Below are positions 14,791 through 22,069 of a stretch of DNA of 31,705 nt, in pieces. Position numbers and translations under genes: made by a program. Position 1 is the stretch's first letter; each line of letters begins with the position of its first letter. The DNA is from a virus. Below the pieces are notes generated by a model. It saw nothing but the letters and a program-made list of their open reading frames with translations, was not told the DNA's origin and made no database searches. The DNA lies in the IMG/VR virus record IMGVR_UViG_3300043775_001652, positions 1-31,705 of that record. One strand, given 5' to 3'.

Positions 14791-15100
14791 TTTTGGCGAT
14801 ACGAAAAATTCCGCGCAAATCCGGCTCGTTTTTCATAATGAGGCGGGAATATCCAGCCGCAAACGCATTTGGGAATTTGTATTCCTCGGTCGAGTGAACG
14901 GAAGTATAATAATTCCATCGCAACACTTCAAAGAGCATCTGAATACCGATCACTCGGTCAGGTCGGTATCTGCGGGACTTCCGAGCCAAATCAACAAGAG
15001 CATGATAAACATTCGGATTTTCTGCGTGGTATTTTGCGAATGCTTGGCCGATTTTTGTTGTTGGTTTATCGAAACATAGTTCTTCTTGGTATTTATTCAT
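14771..15100 (-). CDS. Conserved phage protein of the replication module (winged-helix-like)
   Basis: This 109-residue protein includes KIGQAFAKYHAENPNVYHAL, then RWNYYTSVHSTEEYKF and FAAGYSRLIMKNEPDLRGIF. I recognise this order (F..yh..NP.Vy, then irW, K.nn.faa.Y.Rl.m...P) from small proteins found between DUF1376 and RusA genes in many phages. The fold may be winged helix. Function is not known to me. It overlaps the RusA gene by eight bases and the DUF1376 gene by 20. Confidence 0.75.
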   Translation of the reverse strand: MNKYQEELCFDKPTTKIGQAFAKYHAENPNVYHALVDLARKSRRYRPDRVIGIQMLFEVLRWNYYTSVHSTEEYKFPNAFAAGYSRLIMKNEPDLRGIFRIAKSEFDAE

Positions 15101-15533
15101 TTATTGATTCAAGTTTGCTGATCTTTACTTTTATAGATGGTTTTCCGCCTGCCTCAACATAGAATTTTCGTATGTTCAAGCTGGCGATTTGGGAATCATC
15201 GACCCAAAAACACTTAAGAGCGTCCTGCGTTCCCTTTTGAAGATTATCCAAGTCGGGTCGTTTTGTGTGCAGGATGGCGCAAGGAGATGTTTTTTTATTA
15301 TTTAGGCGCATTGGCCGCTCCAAGAAATAATCCACCTCTAATTTGATCGCGCAATCCCACGGCTTTTGCGGAAGATAGCGTTGCGAATAGAGGTGAATGA
15401 ATTTCTGGTAATTTGACGCCTTGGATGTCTTGAAGAAAATCGGCTTACCATTGCGTATCTGCAACCGCTTGCCGGACATCTGTAATGACATCGGAACAAT
15501 CGGAATGCAGAACGCAATGGGAGCCGTTTCCAT
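15093..15533 (-). CDS. rusA: RusA-like Holliday junction resolvase
   Basis: This 146-residue protein has the RusA active-site block HTKRPDLDNLQKGTQDAL (89-106, with D94, D96 and K100) and WVDDSQI (110-116), which holds the third acidic pair. The N-terminal IPIVPMSLQMSGKRL fits the family's start. RusA dimers cut Holliday junctions and branched DNA during phage recombination and before packaging. The gene sits among recombination and replication genes with one-base and eight-base overlaps. Confidence 0.92.
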   Translation of the reverse strand: METAPIAFCIPIVPMSLQMSGKRLQIRNGKPIFFKTSKASNYQKFIHLYSQRYLPQKPWDCAIKLEVDYFLERPMRLNNKKTSPCAILHTKRPDLDNLQKGTQDALKCFWVDDSQIASLNIRKFYVEAGGKPSIKVKISKLESINE

Positions 15534-15865
15534 TAGAACATTTCAGGTTGATTTGGATTGCCAACAAATACCTCGGCAGTCTCGGATACAGATTTTAGGC
15601 TGTAGGCGAGTTTTGCCCTCACATATCGACCATCGGCTGATGTGTGGTTCAGGTAGAGATTGAAGGAGACTGTTGTTTTCCCCTCGGGATTTTCATGAAG
15701 TGCTTTCTGAATGCCAGTCCAGTTTTCTTCAAGAAGTCCGCCGATCAATTCCTTCGCCTTTTCAAGCTCAAGTTTATTGTATGCGGCGGGATCGTCTTTC
15801 ACGAATTCCACTTCGATTGTTTCTGGTTCTGACTTCTGATCTATCATTAGTGATTTATTGCTCAT
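15533..15865 (-). CDS. Hypothetical phage protein in the recombination module
   Basis: This 110-residue protein has a helical centre (LELEKAKELIGGLLEENW), a beta-rich part (KTTVSFNLYLNHT and VRAKLAYSLKSVSETAE) and a short C-terminal tail, VGNPNQPEMF. Proteins with this 'TVSF ... sa(k/s)....DPNQP.(L/M)F' layout recur next to phage SSB and recombination genes. The terminal aromatic with acidic or polar neighbours might be a protein-binding tail. Function unknown. It is coupled to rusA by TAATG. Confidence 0.65.
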   Translation of the reverse strand: MSNKSLMIDQKSEPETIEVEFVKDDPAAYNKLELEKAKELIGGLLEENWTGIQKALHENPEGKTTVSFNLYLNHTSADGRYVRAKLAYSLKSVSETAEVFVGNPNQPEMF

Positions 15866-16011
15866 TCATTTTCTTCCGGTTCGTTTTCAATGTCGCCGTA
15901 TTCAGGTCGTATTCCTTGATCCATATCGCGCATGGCGCATTTATGTATATAATCTTCGCGCTTGCCTTCCTCAATTTCTGAGGTCAGGTCATAATCGTCA
16001 TATTCACTCAT
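15862..16011 (-). CDS. Very small acidic protein (49 aa)
   Basis: This frame begins MSEYDDYDLTSEIEEGKRED at ATG 16011 and ends at TGA 15862-15864. The stop overlaps the next ATG as ATGA, and the start lies two bases after the SSB-like gene's stop. That tight fit on both sides, with strongly acidic and protein-like composition, supports it as a real gene. Function unknown. Confidence 0.65.
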   Translation of the reverse strand: MSEYDDYDLTSEIEEGKREDYIHKCAMRDMDQGIRPEYGDIENEPEENE

Positions 16012-16013
16012 AA

Positions 16014-16646
16014 TCAAAATGGAATATCGTCGCCTTCTTCGTCAACTTGCTTCTGTTCCGGCTTGCGAACATTAGGTGCAGGTTTTGAGCTTTTTGGCTT
16101 TTCTGTCTTCTGCTCTTCTTGAGCCTCTTTGGCGGCATTTTTAGCGATTTTGCCGACATCGGCGATAATTGATTTCAAGGATTTTTGATCCATAACCGCA
16201 GGCTCTTTTCCCTCGGCAGGATTCAACCATTTGATCACAATTCGCTTTTTCCCTTCGTATTCTTCTTCCTCGCAGGTAATCCGGCAAGATTTGCCAGTAA
16301 ATGGATCGGAATCGGTTGTTTTTCCTTTTTCAAGAATGACCATATCAGGGTTTTCAAATGCGGTGAGATATTGATCAGCGCAGAGAGCGGCCAAATCACC
16401 ATCCCAATTGAACGCTTTAGCCAGAGCCTTCACAGTCCTGCCAACTGCGGCTTCGGTGATGAATCCGCGCCAGACGATTTCAGTTCCGACCTGATCTTCA
16501 CCCTCCATTTCTTGGGTTTCCTGAATGATCAGCGGCAGGCGAATGAATGGCGTTTTCTTTTCGCCAATTTCACCAAACCAGCCGTTAGGTGGACGCTTGA
16601 CAACCGCAATGTATTTTCCTGCTTTAGATAGATATTTCTTTTCCAT
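16014..16646 (-). CDS. Single-stranded DNA-binding-like protein with acidic DDIPF tail
   Basis: This 210-residue protein ends DEEGDDIPF, the acidic aromatic tail typical of bacterial and phage SSBs, which recruits partner proteins. The linker before it is Lys/Glu/Pro-rich. The first 150 residues are beta-rich (YIAVVKRPPNGWFGEIGEKK and RITCEEEEYEGKKRIVIKWL), consistent with an OB-like domain of the diverged DUF669/SSB type. It lies beside RecT-like and nuclease genes, as expected for a recombination/replication SSB. The OB fold is inferred; the tail is directly visible. Confidence 0.72.
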   Translation of the reverse strand: MEKKYLSKAGKYIAVVKRPPNGWFGEIGEKKTPFIRLPLIIQETQEMEGEDQVGTEIVWRGFITEAAVGRTVKALAKAFNWDGDLAALCADQYLTAFENPDMVILEKGKTTDSDPFTGKSCRITCEEEEYEGKKRIVIKWLNPAEGKEPAVMDQKSLKSIIADVGKIAKNAAKEAQEEQKTEKPKSSKPAPNVRKPEQKQVDEEGDDIPF

Positions 16647-16648
16647 AT

Positions 16649-17713
16649 TTATTCCTTTACCATTTTTTGTTCGCCTTGTTTGACAACAAGTTCAGTTCCG
16701 AGCAATTCGCCCAGCTTTTGTTTTGCTTCTTTTGCTTTGATTTGCATGCTTTTTGCAATCAAAGATTCTAATTGCGGTGCTGAAACTTTACAGCATTTCG
16801 CAAACTCCTGTTGGCTCATGTGAGCCTTCAATTTTTCGTATGCCGAATCAGGATTCGGAATTGAACGGGTAGAATTACCCGATTCCAATTTGTATCCCGT
16901 CACGGATTGACCAGATAACAATCGGCTTTTCGCCTCAGATTTCATGGCCGCAATAATATCCTCAACAACTTCGGCTCGTTCCAGATATTTCCCAAGCTCA
17001 TCAGAGGTCAGAGCCTTCACATTTTCGTGGGCTATCTGCTGAATCTGCGTGGTTAAGCCTCTGGCTTCCGGACAAACCGATTTAGCCGAGCAATACCGAC
17101 AAGCATCAGGACTCGGAATCCTTGGTGCGTTCGGATCATACGCTTTGCGGATGATTTCCTGAATTTGCGCCTCAGATTGAGCCAATTCCTCCTCGTTGTA
17201 TTCGGCGATTGATGTCGGGCCAGCGAGAGGCTGAACAATGCAGACATAAACCTTATACAATTCTGGATATGCCTTTTTAGTTAATACAGCGTATGCTCGG
17301 AGTTGAAGGTTTTCTGAAGCTCCGCCTTGGGCAATTCGGCCAGACTTGTAATCGGTTACGATAGCCACTTTTCCGTGGAAGGTATCGTAGAAATCAATCC
17401 GATCAATTTGGCCGCTCCAATCCTCGCCATACCACAAACGAGTTTCGCGCTGAACGCTGTCAGGTTTTCCGATCCCGATTATGTCAATCGCCTCCTCATA
17501 CTTGCTGATGATGAGTTCCGCAGTTTCGCGCTCAGAATCAACAAGTTTCGTTTTACCTTCGGAAGCAATGTATTCGTGAATACGATTCCCGATTTCCGCC
17601 GCCTCTCCCGAAGGCTGTTTCGGGAGAGTTTGTTCCAGATTGAATCTTCCCGGACATGCGGCGAGTGCCGCAATTCCGCTACCGGAGATTTTTCCGTTAC
17701 GCTCGTCGCTCAT
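16649..17713 (-). CDS. PD-(D/E)XK exonuclease with Cys cluster (Cas4/RecB-like, DUF2800-type)
   Basis: This 354-residue nuclease has the full motif series: GNRIHEYI (H46), SGQIDRIDF (D104), VTDYKSG (D121 and K123) and NLQLRAYA (Q137). C20 with CRYCSAKSVC (C205, C208 and C214) probably binds an iron-sulfur cluster, as in Cas4 and AddB. This layout matches DUF2800-type phage nucleases paired with RecT-type annealing proteins. The nuclease would resect double-stranded DNA to give single strands for the neighbouring RecT-like protein. The C-terminal 130 residues are helical with no catalytic motif. It overlaps the RecT gene by ATGA. Confidence 0.9.
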   Translation of the reverse strand: MSDERNGKISGSGIAALAACPGRFNLEQTLPKQPSGEAAEIGNRIHEYIASEGKTKLVDSERETAELIISKYEEAIDIIGIGKPDSVQRETRLWYGEDWSGQIDRIDFYDTFHGKVAIVTDYKSGRIAQGGASENLQLRAYAVLTKKAYPELYKVYVCIVQPLAGPTSIAEYNEEELAQSEAQIQEIIRKAYDPNAPRIPSPDACRYCSAKSVCPEARGLTTQIQQIAHENVKALTSDELGKYLERAEVVEDIIAAMKSEAKSRLLSGQSVTGYKLESGNSTRSIPNPDSAYEKLKAHMSQQEFAKCCKVSAPQLESLIAKSMQIKAKEAKQKLGELLGTELVVKQGEQKMVKE

Positions 17714-18519
17714 TTCGTTTCCTCCATGAATTTCACGATGAGAGAGAATTTCTCAACGAGACGGGCAACGATTTTATCGGTCAGGTCGGCAATGCGAGTC
17801 GCCGAGGTTTTCACGCCTTTATCTGTGATGAACCGCATAATGTCGGCCTCGGTGTATTGATGGGTTTCCATCAACTCCCAAAGCGCATCGCGTTTTTCCG
17901 TGGATGCCTCCTGCTCTTCTGTTTTTTGCTCAACCGGAGCCTCGGCAACCTCGGCCTGAATTTCGATAACAGGAGCGATTTCTGGCTTCGCCTCGGGAAG
18001 ATTCGGGCGAGCTATGGCTGGTTTTGGCGCAGGAGTTGGCGTTGAGCTAAAATCCTGAACTTCTTCCGGCGTGTAGAGTCCGCTAACAACGCTTGGGTAG
18101 GTTGCCCTCACGCCTTCGCTGATAACGCGAGCAGAAAGCATTTGGCGCGGATATTTGCGCCAATTATCGTTGCTCGTAAGACCCGCACGCTTGCCATCTT
18201 CAATCGTCCAGCAAATAATCACTTCTCCGCCCTGCGGATGCGAGAACTTCGCCGACACTTTAGCGTCGGTTCGTTCGACCCATTGAACGCTTCCGCCAGC
18301 TTGCTGGAATCGGGCGAGCATCGCATCCGCTTTGAGGGCGGGTCGGCCTTTAATTATGTGATATTCCTTCGCGGCTGACGCCGGATGGCGACCTTCCGAT
18401 TGGGCAATGAGCATCAGCGTTGCCGCCTGCTCCAGATTGGCGTATCCAAAGAAGTTTGCTTTGGAAATGATTTCCGCCATGCGCTCGATTTCATTTATTG
18501 GTATTGCTATTTGGCTCAT
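17710..18519 (-). CDS. RecT-family single-strand annealing protein
   Basis: This 269-residue protein has the RecT core: GRPALKADAMLARFQQAGG, then WRKYPRQMLSARVISEGVRA and YPSVVSGLYTPEEV. The last part of that block is a hallmark of phage RecT proteins. A Pro/Ala/Glu-rich linker (about 155-205) separates the core from a C-terminal helical segment. It should bind single-stranded DNA and anneal complementary strands with the neighbouring nuclease and SSB-like protein. The start follows an AAATACATAAATAC leader. Confidence 0.88.
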   Translation of the reverse strand: MSQIAIPINEIERMAEIISKANFFGYANLEQAATLMLIAQSEGRHPASAAKEYHIIKGRPALKADAMLARFQQAGGSVQWVERTDAKVSAKFSHPQGGEVIICWTIEDGKRAGLTSNDNWRKYPRQMLSARVISEGVRATYPSVVSGLYTPEEVQDFSSTPTPAPKPAIARPNLPEAKPEIAPVIEIQAEVAEAPVEQKTEEQEASTEKRDALWELMETHQYTEADIMRFITDKGVKTSATRIADLTDKIVARLVEKFSLIVKFMEETK

Positions 18520-18544
18520 GTATTTATGTATTTGAGGTTGGGTT

Positions 18545-18712
18545 CTATTCTTCGTTTTTGTTCAGGATGGCTTTCTCGCCTTCATGAATCAAAATATTGA
18601 TCAATCTGCGGTAATGTTCGCGGGTCGCTTTCTTGATATTGTAGTAACGAGCGGCTTCGGCCAGTTCTTTTTCGCCACAGGCGAATTTGAATGTAATGGA
18701 TTTATGTTTCAT
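18545..18712 (-). CDS. Very small basic/helical protein (55 aa)
   Basis: ATG 18712 overlaps the preceding stop as ATGA, and TAG lies at 18545-18547. The product (MKHKSITFKFACGEKELAEA...) is mostly helical (YYNIKKATREHYRRLINILI) and could be a small DNA-binding protein. The junction and composition support a gene; function unknown. The next 25 bases are an AT-rich leader for the RecT-like gene. Confidence 0.6.
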   Translation of the reverse strand: MKHKSITFKFACGEKELAEAARYYNIKKATREHYRRLINILIHEGEKAILNKNEE

Positions 18713-18948
18713 TGGTTTTGGTTTGTATGTTGTTCGGGGGAAAATTCAATATAGAGCTTGTTCAGGTAATTTTCATCGCGACGGAACGGATCAGACAAAT
18801 CGCCCTCTTCGCTTTTCACCAGATATTGCTTGCGCTTGTAGGTGCAAAAGATCGGGTTGAAATTGCCAATCTGTTCGGCGCGAAGTTTGCGCTTAATGGT
18901 GGCAATAACAAAGCCAGATTTCAGACGAACTTCAATTTTGTGTTTCAT
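18709..18948 (-). CDS. Small hypothetical protein
   Basis: This 79-residue protein starts MKHKIEVRLKSGFVIATIKRK and is basic in its first half and polar at the end (FSPEQHTNQNQ). Its N-terminal MKHK.I resembles the start of the next small gene (MKHKSITFKF), which may be chance. No family recognised. It overlaps the upstream gene by 17 bases and the downstream gene by ATGA. Confidence 0.55.
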   Translation of the reverse strand: MKHKIEVRLKSGFVIATIKRKLRAEQIGNFNPIFCTYKRKQYLVKSEEGDLSDPFRRDENYLNKLYIEFSPEQHTNQNQ

Positions 18949-19333
18949 GATTTGGGAGAGAGCGAGGATTAACGATTTTCCCTGATGGACGAAAATTTAA
19001 AAGAGCGCGTTTCTGAAATTCGATTCCGCGAATCTTGGCCTCGATTGCACGAATGTAGCGTTCTTTTGAAACTACAATTTGCGGTGCTACGCCCAAAGGA
19101 TTTGGTGATTCCTCGTCAGGGTAGATTTCATATTTTTCAACAAGCAATGGACCACAACCGCGAACAGATGCCCGATATTTTAAATGCCCTACAACTTTGC
19201 CAACGGGTAATTCGCTGGCAAATCCGTTCCTGTGATCGGTGACGATGTAGGAGCCGACTGGAGCTTTCGCGTGAGCTTTTGCGAAAGCATTTTTCCCTTG
19301 CTGAGTTTTTAACTTCGCTTTTGATAATTTCAT
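18932..19333 (-). CDS. Hypothetical phage protein
   Basis: This 133-residue basic protein contains APVGSYIVTDHRNGFASELP and GKVVGHLKYRASVRGCGPLL, a beta-rich central part, with a helical C-terminus (RAIEAKIRGIEFQKRALLNF). No known motif. The start has one of the clearest AATAAATAAATAC leaders and no Shine-Dalgarno sequence. Confidence 0.55.
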   Translation of the reverse strand: MKLSKAKLKTQQGKNAFAKAHAKAPVGSYIVTDHRNGFASELPVGKVVGHLKYRASVRGCGPLLVEKYEIYPDEESPNPLGVAPQIVVSKERYIRAIEAKIRGIEFQKRALLNFRPSGKIVNPRSLPNHETQN

Positions 19334-19390
19334 GTATTTATTTATTGGAGTTTTAGTTTGGATGAATTTTGGAAAATGAAAAGAATTATT

Positions 19391-19807
19391 TCAAACAGGC
19401 CAGACATACGGAAGATCGTTTGAAACACCCGGAAATTGCGGAGCGTAATGCTCGGGGAATTTACGGATGAGGTTGCTCTGATGAGAGGCGCACAAATCGT
19501 CAGTCACCCAGCGCGGAGTAGTTTTCCGTGAGAGGTCGGCAATTTGCAAATACGCTTTGATTTTATCGCGGCAGGTATCTTTGTAGCCACGGCTAATCCA
19601 CTCGTCGCATATAGCGATTCCGTAGTAAACCAAGGAACCTTTATCCTCGCGCCACATTTTCGTCGCGGGATGGTTTTGCCAGCCGTATTCAGGGTTGTGA
19701 AGAGCATTCAGGATTTGAAGGCACTCGACACGCTGTTTACCGAGTCGGCGGTTATCCAATGATGCCGCCGATTTGGCGAAGCATTTATGAGGCAGGAATG
19801 TTTGCAT
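19391..19807 (-). CDS. DNA glycosylase-like protein (MSMEG_6728 / pyrimidine-dimer glycosylase family)
   Basis: This 138-residue protein opens MQTFLPHKCFAKSAASLDNR and continues RLGKQRVECLQILNAL, GWQNHPATKMWRE, YYGIAICDEW and SHQSNLIRKFPEHYA, ending LPYVWPV. I recognise this whole series as the MSMEG_6728 family, annotated as pyrimidine-dimer DNA glycosylase/endonuclease-like. By that relation it would remove damaged bases from DNA. In a phage with modified bases it might also act in repair or on host DNA. The biochemical role of the family is poorly established. The start follows an AAATAAATAAATAAAT leader. Confidence 0.8.
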   Translation of the reverse strand: MQTFLPHKCFAKSAASLDNRRLGKQRVECLQILNALHNPEYGWQNHPATKMWREDKGSLVYYGIAICDEWISRGYKDTCRDKIKAYLQIADLSRKTTPRWVTDDLCASHQSNLIRKFPEHYAPQFPGVSNDLPYVWPV

Positions 19808-19839
19808 ATTTATTTATTTATTTGAGCAGTTGAACTGCA

Positions 19840-20064
19840 CTATGTATTCAAATTCATTTCTTCTGTTTTGAAAACACTTTTTTCTGATTTTTTTTCTTCC
19901 TGTTTTTTCCGGTTTTTTCTACGCACCGGAATCACAAGATCGTTGGTTTCTCTGTCGATGACATAGCGTTTTCCGTTGATGGAAATTCCACCATAAAATC
20001 GCGCTATTGATAACTGGCTATTTATCCATTGATCGTGAGGAATCCGATCAGGGTATTGGGTCAT
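19840..20064 (-). CDS. Small conserved phage protein (HDQWINSQLS motif)
   Basis: This 74-residue protein starts MTQYPDRIPHDQWINSQLSI at ATG 20064. A GGAGAAAG sequence six bases upstream is one of the few clear Shine-Dalgarno sites here and decides the start over a longer in-frame ATG. Then comes ARFYGGISINGKRYVID. The tail is basic (VRRKNRKKQEEKKSEK). 'HDQWINSQLSIARFYG' is familiar from small phage proteins, with no known function. A 5-bp hairpin (19826-19838) follows the stop. Confidence 0.65.
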   Translation of the reverse strand: MTQYPDRIPHDQWINSQLSIARFYGGISINGKRYVIDRETNDLVIPVRRKNRKKQEEKKSEKSVFKTEEMNLNT

Positions 20065-20239
20065 TTTCTTTCTCCTTGTTTTCCATCTTTTCCAGCAACC
20101 TAATTGCAACCGCAACTCTGGTTGAAATGTATTGAAACGATCTGAACAAGTCTCCGAGAATATCTTTAGGAGTAAGCGAACTGATGTCTATTGATTCGAC
20201 AATTTCATCGAATGTTTTTTGGTCTTGCGGCTCGCTCAT
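20048..20239 (-). CDS. Small hypothetical helical protein
   Basis: This 63-residue protein has two helices (FDEIVESIDISSL and LGDLFRSFQYISTRVAVAI). No family recognised. It is coupled by ATGA to the gene upstream and overlaps the next by 17 bases. Confidence 0.55.
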   Translation of the reverse strand: MSEPQDQKTFDEIVESIDISSLTPKDILGDLFRSFQYISTRVAVAIRLLEKMENKEKENDPIP

Positions 20240-20475
20240 ACTTTACCAATTTTACCTAACATCGCGTCAGCAATTTCGTATGCGGTATCGGCAATTTCGT
20301 CTGCGGTAATATCGTCATCCGCTATATCACCAGCCAGCCCAACAAGGCACATGCTGGCAAAGAAGTCGCGCATCGACATTCCGCTATTTGATTTTATCGG
20401 AGCATTGTCACGATCACCCGCATATGGGGAAACCGGAAAGGCTGGGAAGTTTATTTTTTTATTATTGTTCGACAT
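20236..20475 (-). CDS. Small conserved phage protein (GMSMRDFFA motif)
   Basis: This 79-residue protein has NSGMSMRDFFASMCLVGLAG, then ADTAYEIADAMLGKIG at the end. 'G(M/L)(S/T).RD.FA...L.GL' with a closing 'AYE.ADAML' is a widespread small phage protein of unknown function. The match is good over the full length. It overlaps the next gene as ATGA and starts two bases after the upstream stop. Confidence 0.75.
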   Translation of the reverse strand: MSNNNKKINFPAFPVSPYAGDRDNAPIKSNSGMSMRDFFASMCLVGLAGDIADDDITADEIADTAYEIADAMLGKIGKV

Positions 20476-20477
20476 GG

Positions 20478-20672
20478 CTATGTATCAATGTTTCCCCGCT
20501 GTTTTGCGAGTCGAGGCGAAACATTGGTTTTTTGCCTATCGTTGTCAATCTTTTTTTTCACAAAGACTGTGCTGGCATATCGTGGGCCATTGTTATCTTT
20601 GGATGCTGATTGCCATATTCGCATATACGCTTCGGGGGGAAGGCAATCATGAATGGTTTTTTCTGTTCCCAT
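20478..20672 (-). CDS. Small hypothetical protein
   Basis: This 64-residue protein starts MGTEKTIHDCLPPEAYMRIW at ATG 20672, one base after the upstream stop (TAA-A-ATG). A longer in-frame reading would run into the upstream gene. The C-terminus is basic and polar (KKKIDNDRQKTNVSPRLA). No function recognised. Confidence 0.55.
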   Translation of the reverse strand: MGTEKTIHDCLPPEAYMRIWQSASKDNNGPRYASTVFVKKKIDNDRQKTNVSPRLAKQRGNIDT

Positions 20673-20673
20673 T

Positions 20674-20874
20674 TTAATACTCCTCCTCATCTTCAAATTC
20701 ACGCCATCTTTTTTCTCGTTCTCTTTGGCGTCTCGCGTGTTTTTCAAACGCATCAAGGATTTTTTGTTGGCCTGCTTTGTATGCGAGCCAAATTGTTATC
20801 AGGTATACGGCAAGCGGAAGAATAACCTTGATGAACGCTTCGATAGACCATTGAATATAAAGCAAATTATTCAT
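20674..20874 (-). CDS. Small single-pass membrane protein with charged coiled-coil tail
   Basis: This 66-residue protein starts MNNLLYIQWSIEAFIKVILP at ATG 20874. One membrane segment (about residues 12-34, VILPLAVYLITIWLAYKAG) is followed by a highly charged helix (EKHARRQREREKRWREFEDE). The longer in-frame reading (from 21126) contains the neighbouring gene in another frame and is not used. It could be an accessory membrane or lysis-related protein, but one helix and a coiled coil do not show that. It overlaps the upstream stop by eight bases. Confidence 0.6.
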   Translation of the reverse strand: MNNLLYIQWSIEAFIKVILPLAVYLITIWLAYKAGQQKILDAFEKHARRQREREKRWREFEDEEEY

Positions 20875-21133
20875 GTTCAACCTCCATAAAAAGCAATCTC
20901 CCGTCCATGGCAATTTTTTTAAATTTATCCATAATTTCCGGCCGAGAACGATCATAGGTTGATTGCAATTTCCAAAGAAGATCGAAAGTCTTTTTGGTTG
21001 CATATTCTCCGCTAACTCGCTTGTAACTGAATCCGTCCTCTGCGGCTTGTCTGATAACTGATTTTTCTGTATCAGATTTGAAGCATATCGTAGATGCGTT
21101 TTCAGGGCACACCCAAACGCTACCAAGAATCAT
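20867..21133 (-). CDS. Small hypothetical protein
   Basis: I chose ATG 21133 (MILGSVWVCPENASTICFKS) because AAAGGAAG lies five bases upstream. An ATG at 21148 would add MKGRK and makes an ATGA junction with the upstream stop, so it remains possible. The protein contains a helical C-terminus (RPEIMDKFKKIAMDGRLLFM). No family recognised. Confidence 0.55.
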   Translation of the reverse strand: MILGSVWVCPENASTICFKSDTEKSVIRQAAEDGFSYKRVSGEYATKKTFDLLWKLQSTYDRSRPEIMDKFKKIAMDGRLLFMEVEHE

Positions 21134-21144
21134 TTTTCTTCCTT

Positions 21145-21600
21145 TCATATAGTTTTTTTCAACTGCGATAATGCCAGTTCTGCGCTCCTGCAAAGGATGG
21201 TTGTTGCTTTGCACATCTGCTCAAGATTCCTCGCGCATTTTTGCAAAAGCTCTTCTCTTTCGTTTTCGCTGACCAAACTCATTTCAAATTCAATCTTGCG
21301 CTTGATACTGGCTATCGGGTTATCAAGAATCTGACGAATATCGTCGATGACATCAGGCTCTGATCCGGATATCGGCCAGAGTGCCGTATTTTCAACAGAT
21401 GGCTTGGTGACGCCGATGTAATTGTTGATTGCGGCAATCTTGTCGCCTACTCGGACAAGCCATTCGACATGCAAGATATCTTCATGAAGAATGCGCGGCT
21501 CTCCGAACATTTCGACCAACAATTTATAGTTAGCCTGAATTATTCCCAGTTGCCGGAGTTTTCCGGTCGGGATTTCCTCGTCGTTATGGGTAATATACAT
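21145..21600 (-). CDS. Hypothetical phage protein
   Basis: This 151-residue protein has an N-terminal part resembling a recurrent phage domain: LRQLGIIQANYKLLVEMFGEP, then HVEWLVRVGDKIAAINNYIG and LWPISGSEPDVIDDI (an 'FG.P ... W.v...d....I..Y' layout). The C-terminal helix (REELLQKCARNLEQMCKATT) is separate. Function unknown. It starts in a TAATG junction with the lipoprotein gene. Confidence 0.6.
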   Translation of the reverse strand: MYITHNDEEIPTGKLRQLGIIQANYKLLVEMFGEPRILHEDILHVEWLVRVGDKIAAINNYIGVTKPSVENTALWPISGSEPDVIDDIRQILDNPIASIKRKIEFEMSLVSENEREELLQKCARNLEQMCKATTILCRSAELALSQLKKTI

Positions 21601-22022
21601 TATTGGATCGAGATTTTGAGTGGCGTTCCGTTTTCGCTGTATCCTTCAACTTGTCCGGCGGAATCGAAGACAATGTAGCTGGATTTATACCACCACATGT
21701 CGGTATCTACTCCCTTTTGAACTTTGGTGGGACTCCCGAGGACGCCAGCAACATCTTGTTTGGTTGAGCCAATCGTGATGGTGTCGTTTGTTGGAAGATC
21801 AGGATTGATGTAATCAAAATCAGCTACAGGCGTTTCCGCTTGCGGCTCTGGATGCTGAATGATTTGATGCGTTTGGGTTTTCGGCTCCTGCAAATACATA
21901 TCCTTGATATGCGGGGTGGATTTTTTCGGGTAGGTCAAAATCCTCCGCTCAGTATATGTTTCTTTGCTGATTGATGAGCATGAAACGAGTGCTCCCGCTA
22001 ACAATATCGGTAAGAATTTCAT
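21600..22022 (-). CDS. Phage-encoded lipoprotein with BamE/SmpA-like domain
   Basis: This 140-residue protein has a lipoprotein signal: MKFLPILLAGALVSC with lipobox LVSC and lipidated C15. A polar, disordered segment (about 20-80) leads to a BamE-like fold: TIGSTKQDVAGVLGSPTKVQ, then MWWYKSSYIVFDSAGQVEGY. BamE-type domains bind other membrane proteins. A lipoprotein made by a phage can coat the outer membrane and block a receptor against superinfection (known for other phage lipoproteins). That role is only inferred here. A strong hairpin lies just upstream, so it may be transcribed or regulated separately. Confidence 0.82.
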   Translation of the reverse strand: MKFLPILLAGALVSCSSISKETYTERRILTYPKKSTPHIKDMYLQEPKTQTHQIIQHPEPQAETPVADFDYINPDLPTNDTITIGSTKQDVAGVLGSPTKVQKGVDTDMWWYKSSYIVFDSAGQVEGYSENGTPLKISIQ

Positions 22023-22037
22023 GGTATGAAATTGTTA

Positions 22038-22061
22038 GGGAGGGGGAATGAACCCCCTCCC
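22038..22061 (-). terminator. Strong GC-rich hairpin, probable terminator/attenuator
   Basis: GGGAGGGGG and CCCCCTCCC (9-bp perfect arms) flank a six-base AATGAA loop, eight bases after the stop of the DUF932 gene. The run after it on the minus strand (TAACAATTTC) is only moderately T-rich, so it may be a partial terminator or an mRNA-stabilising hairpin. Confidence 0.65.
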
Positions 22062-22069
22062 AAAACAAG

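Noticed and set aside
17327-17860. Plus-strand open frame of 177 codons across the nuclease and RecT genes
   Set aside because: Antisense to two genes with full catalytic or family motifs; composition is that of a shadow frame.
19826-19838. GCAGT-TGA-ACTGC hairpin as a terminator
   Set aside because: Only five pairs and followed by the AT-rich leader of the next gene; no T-run.
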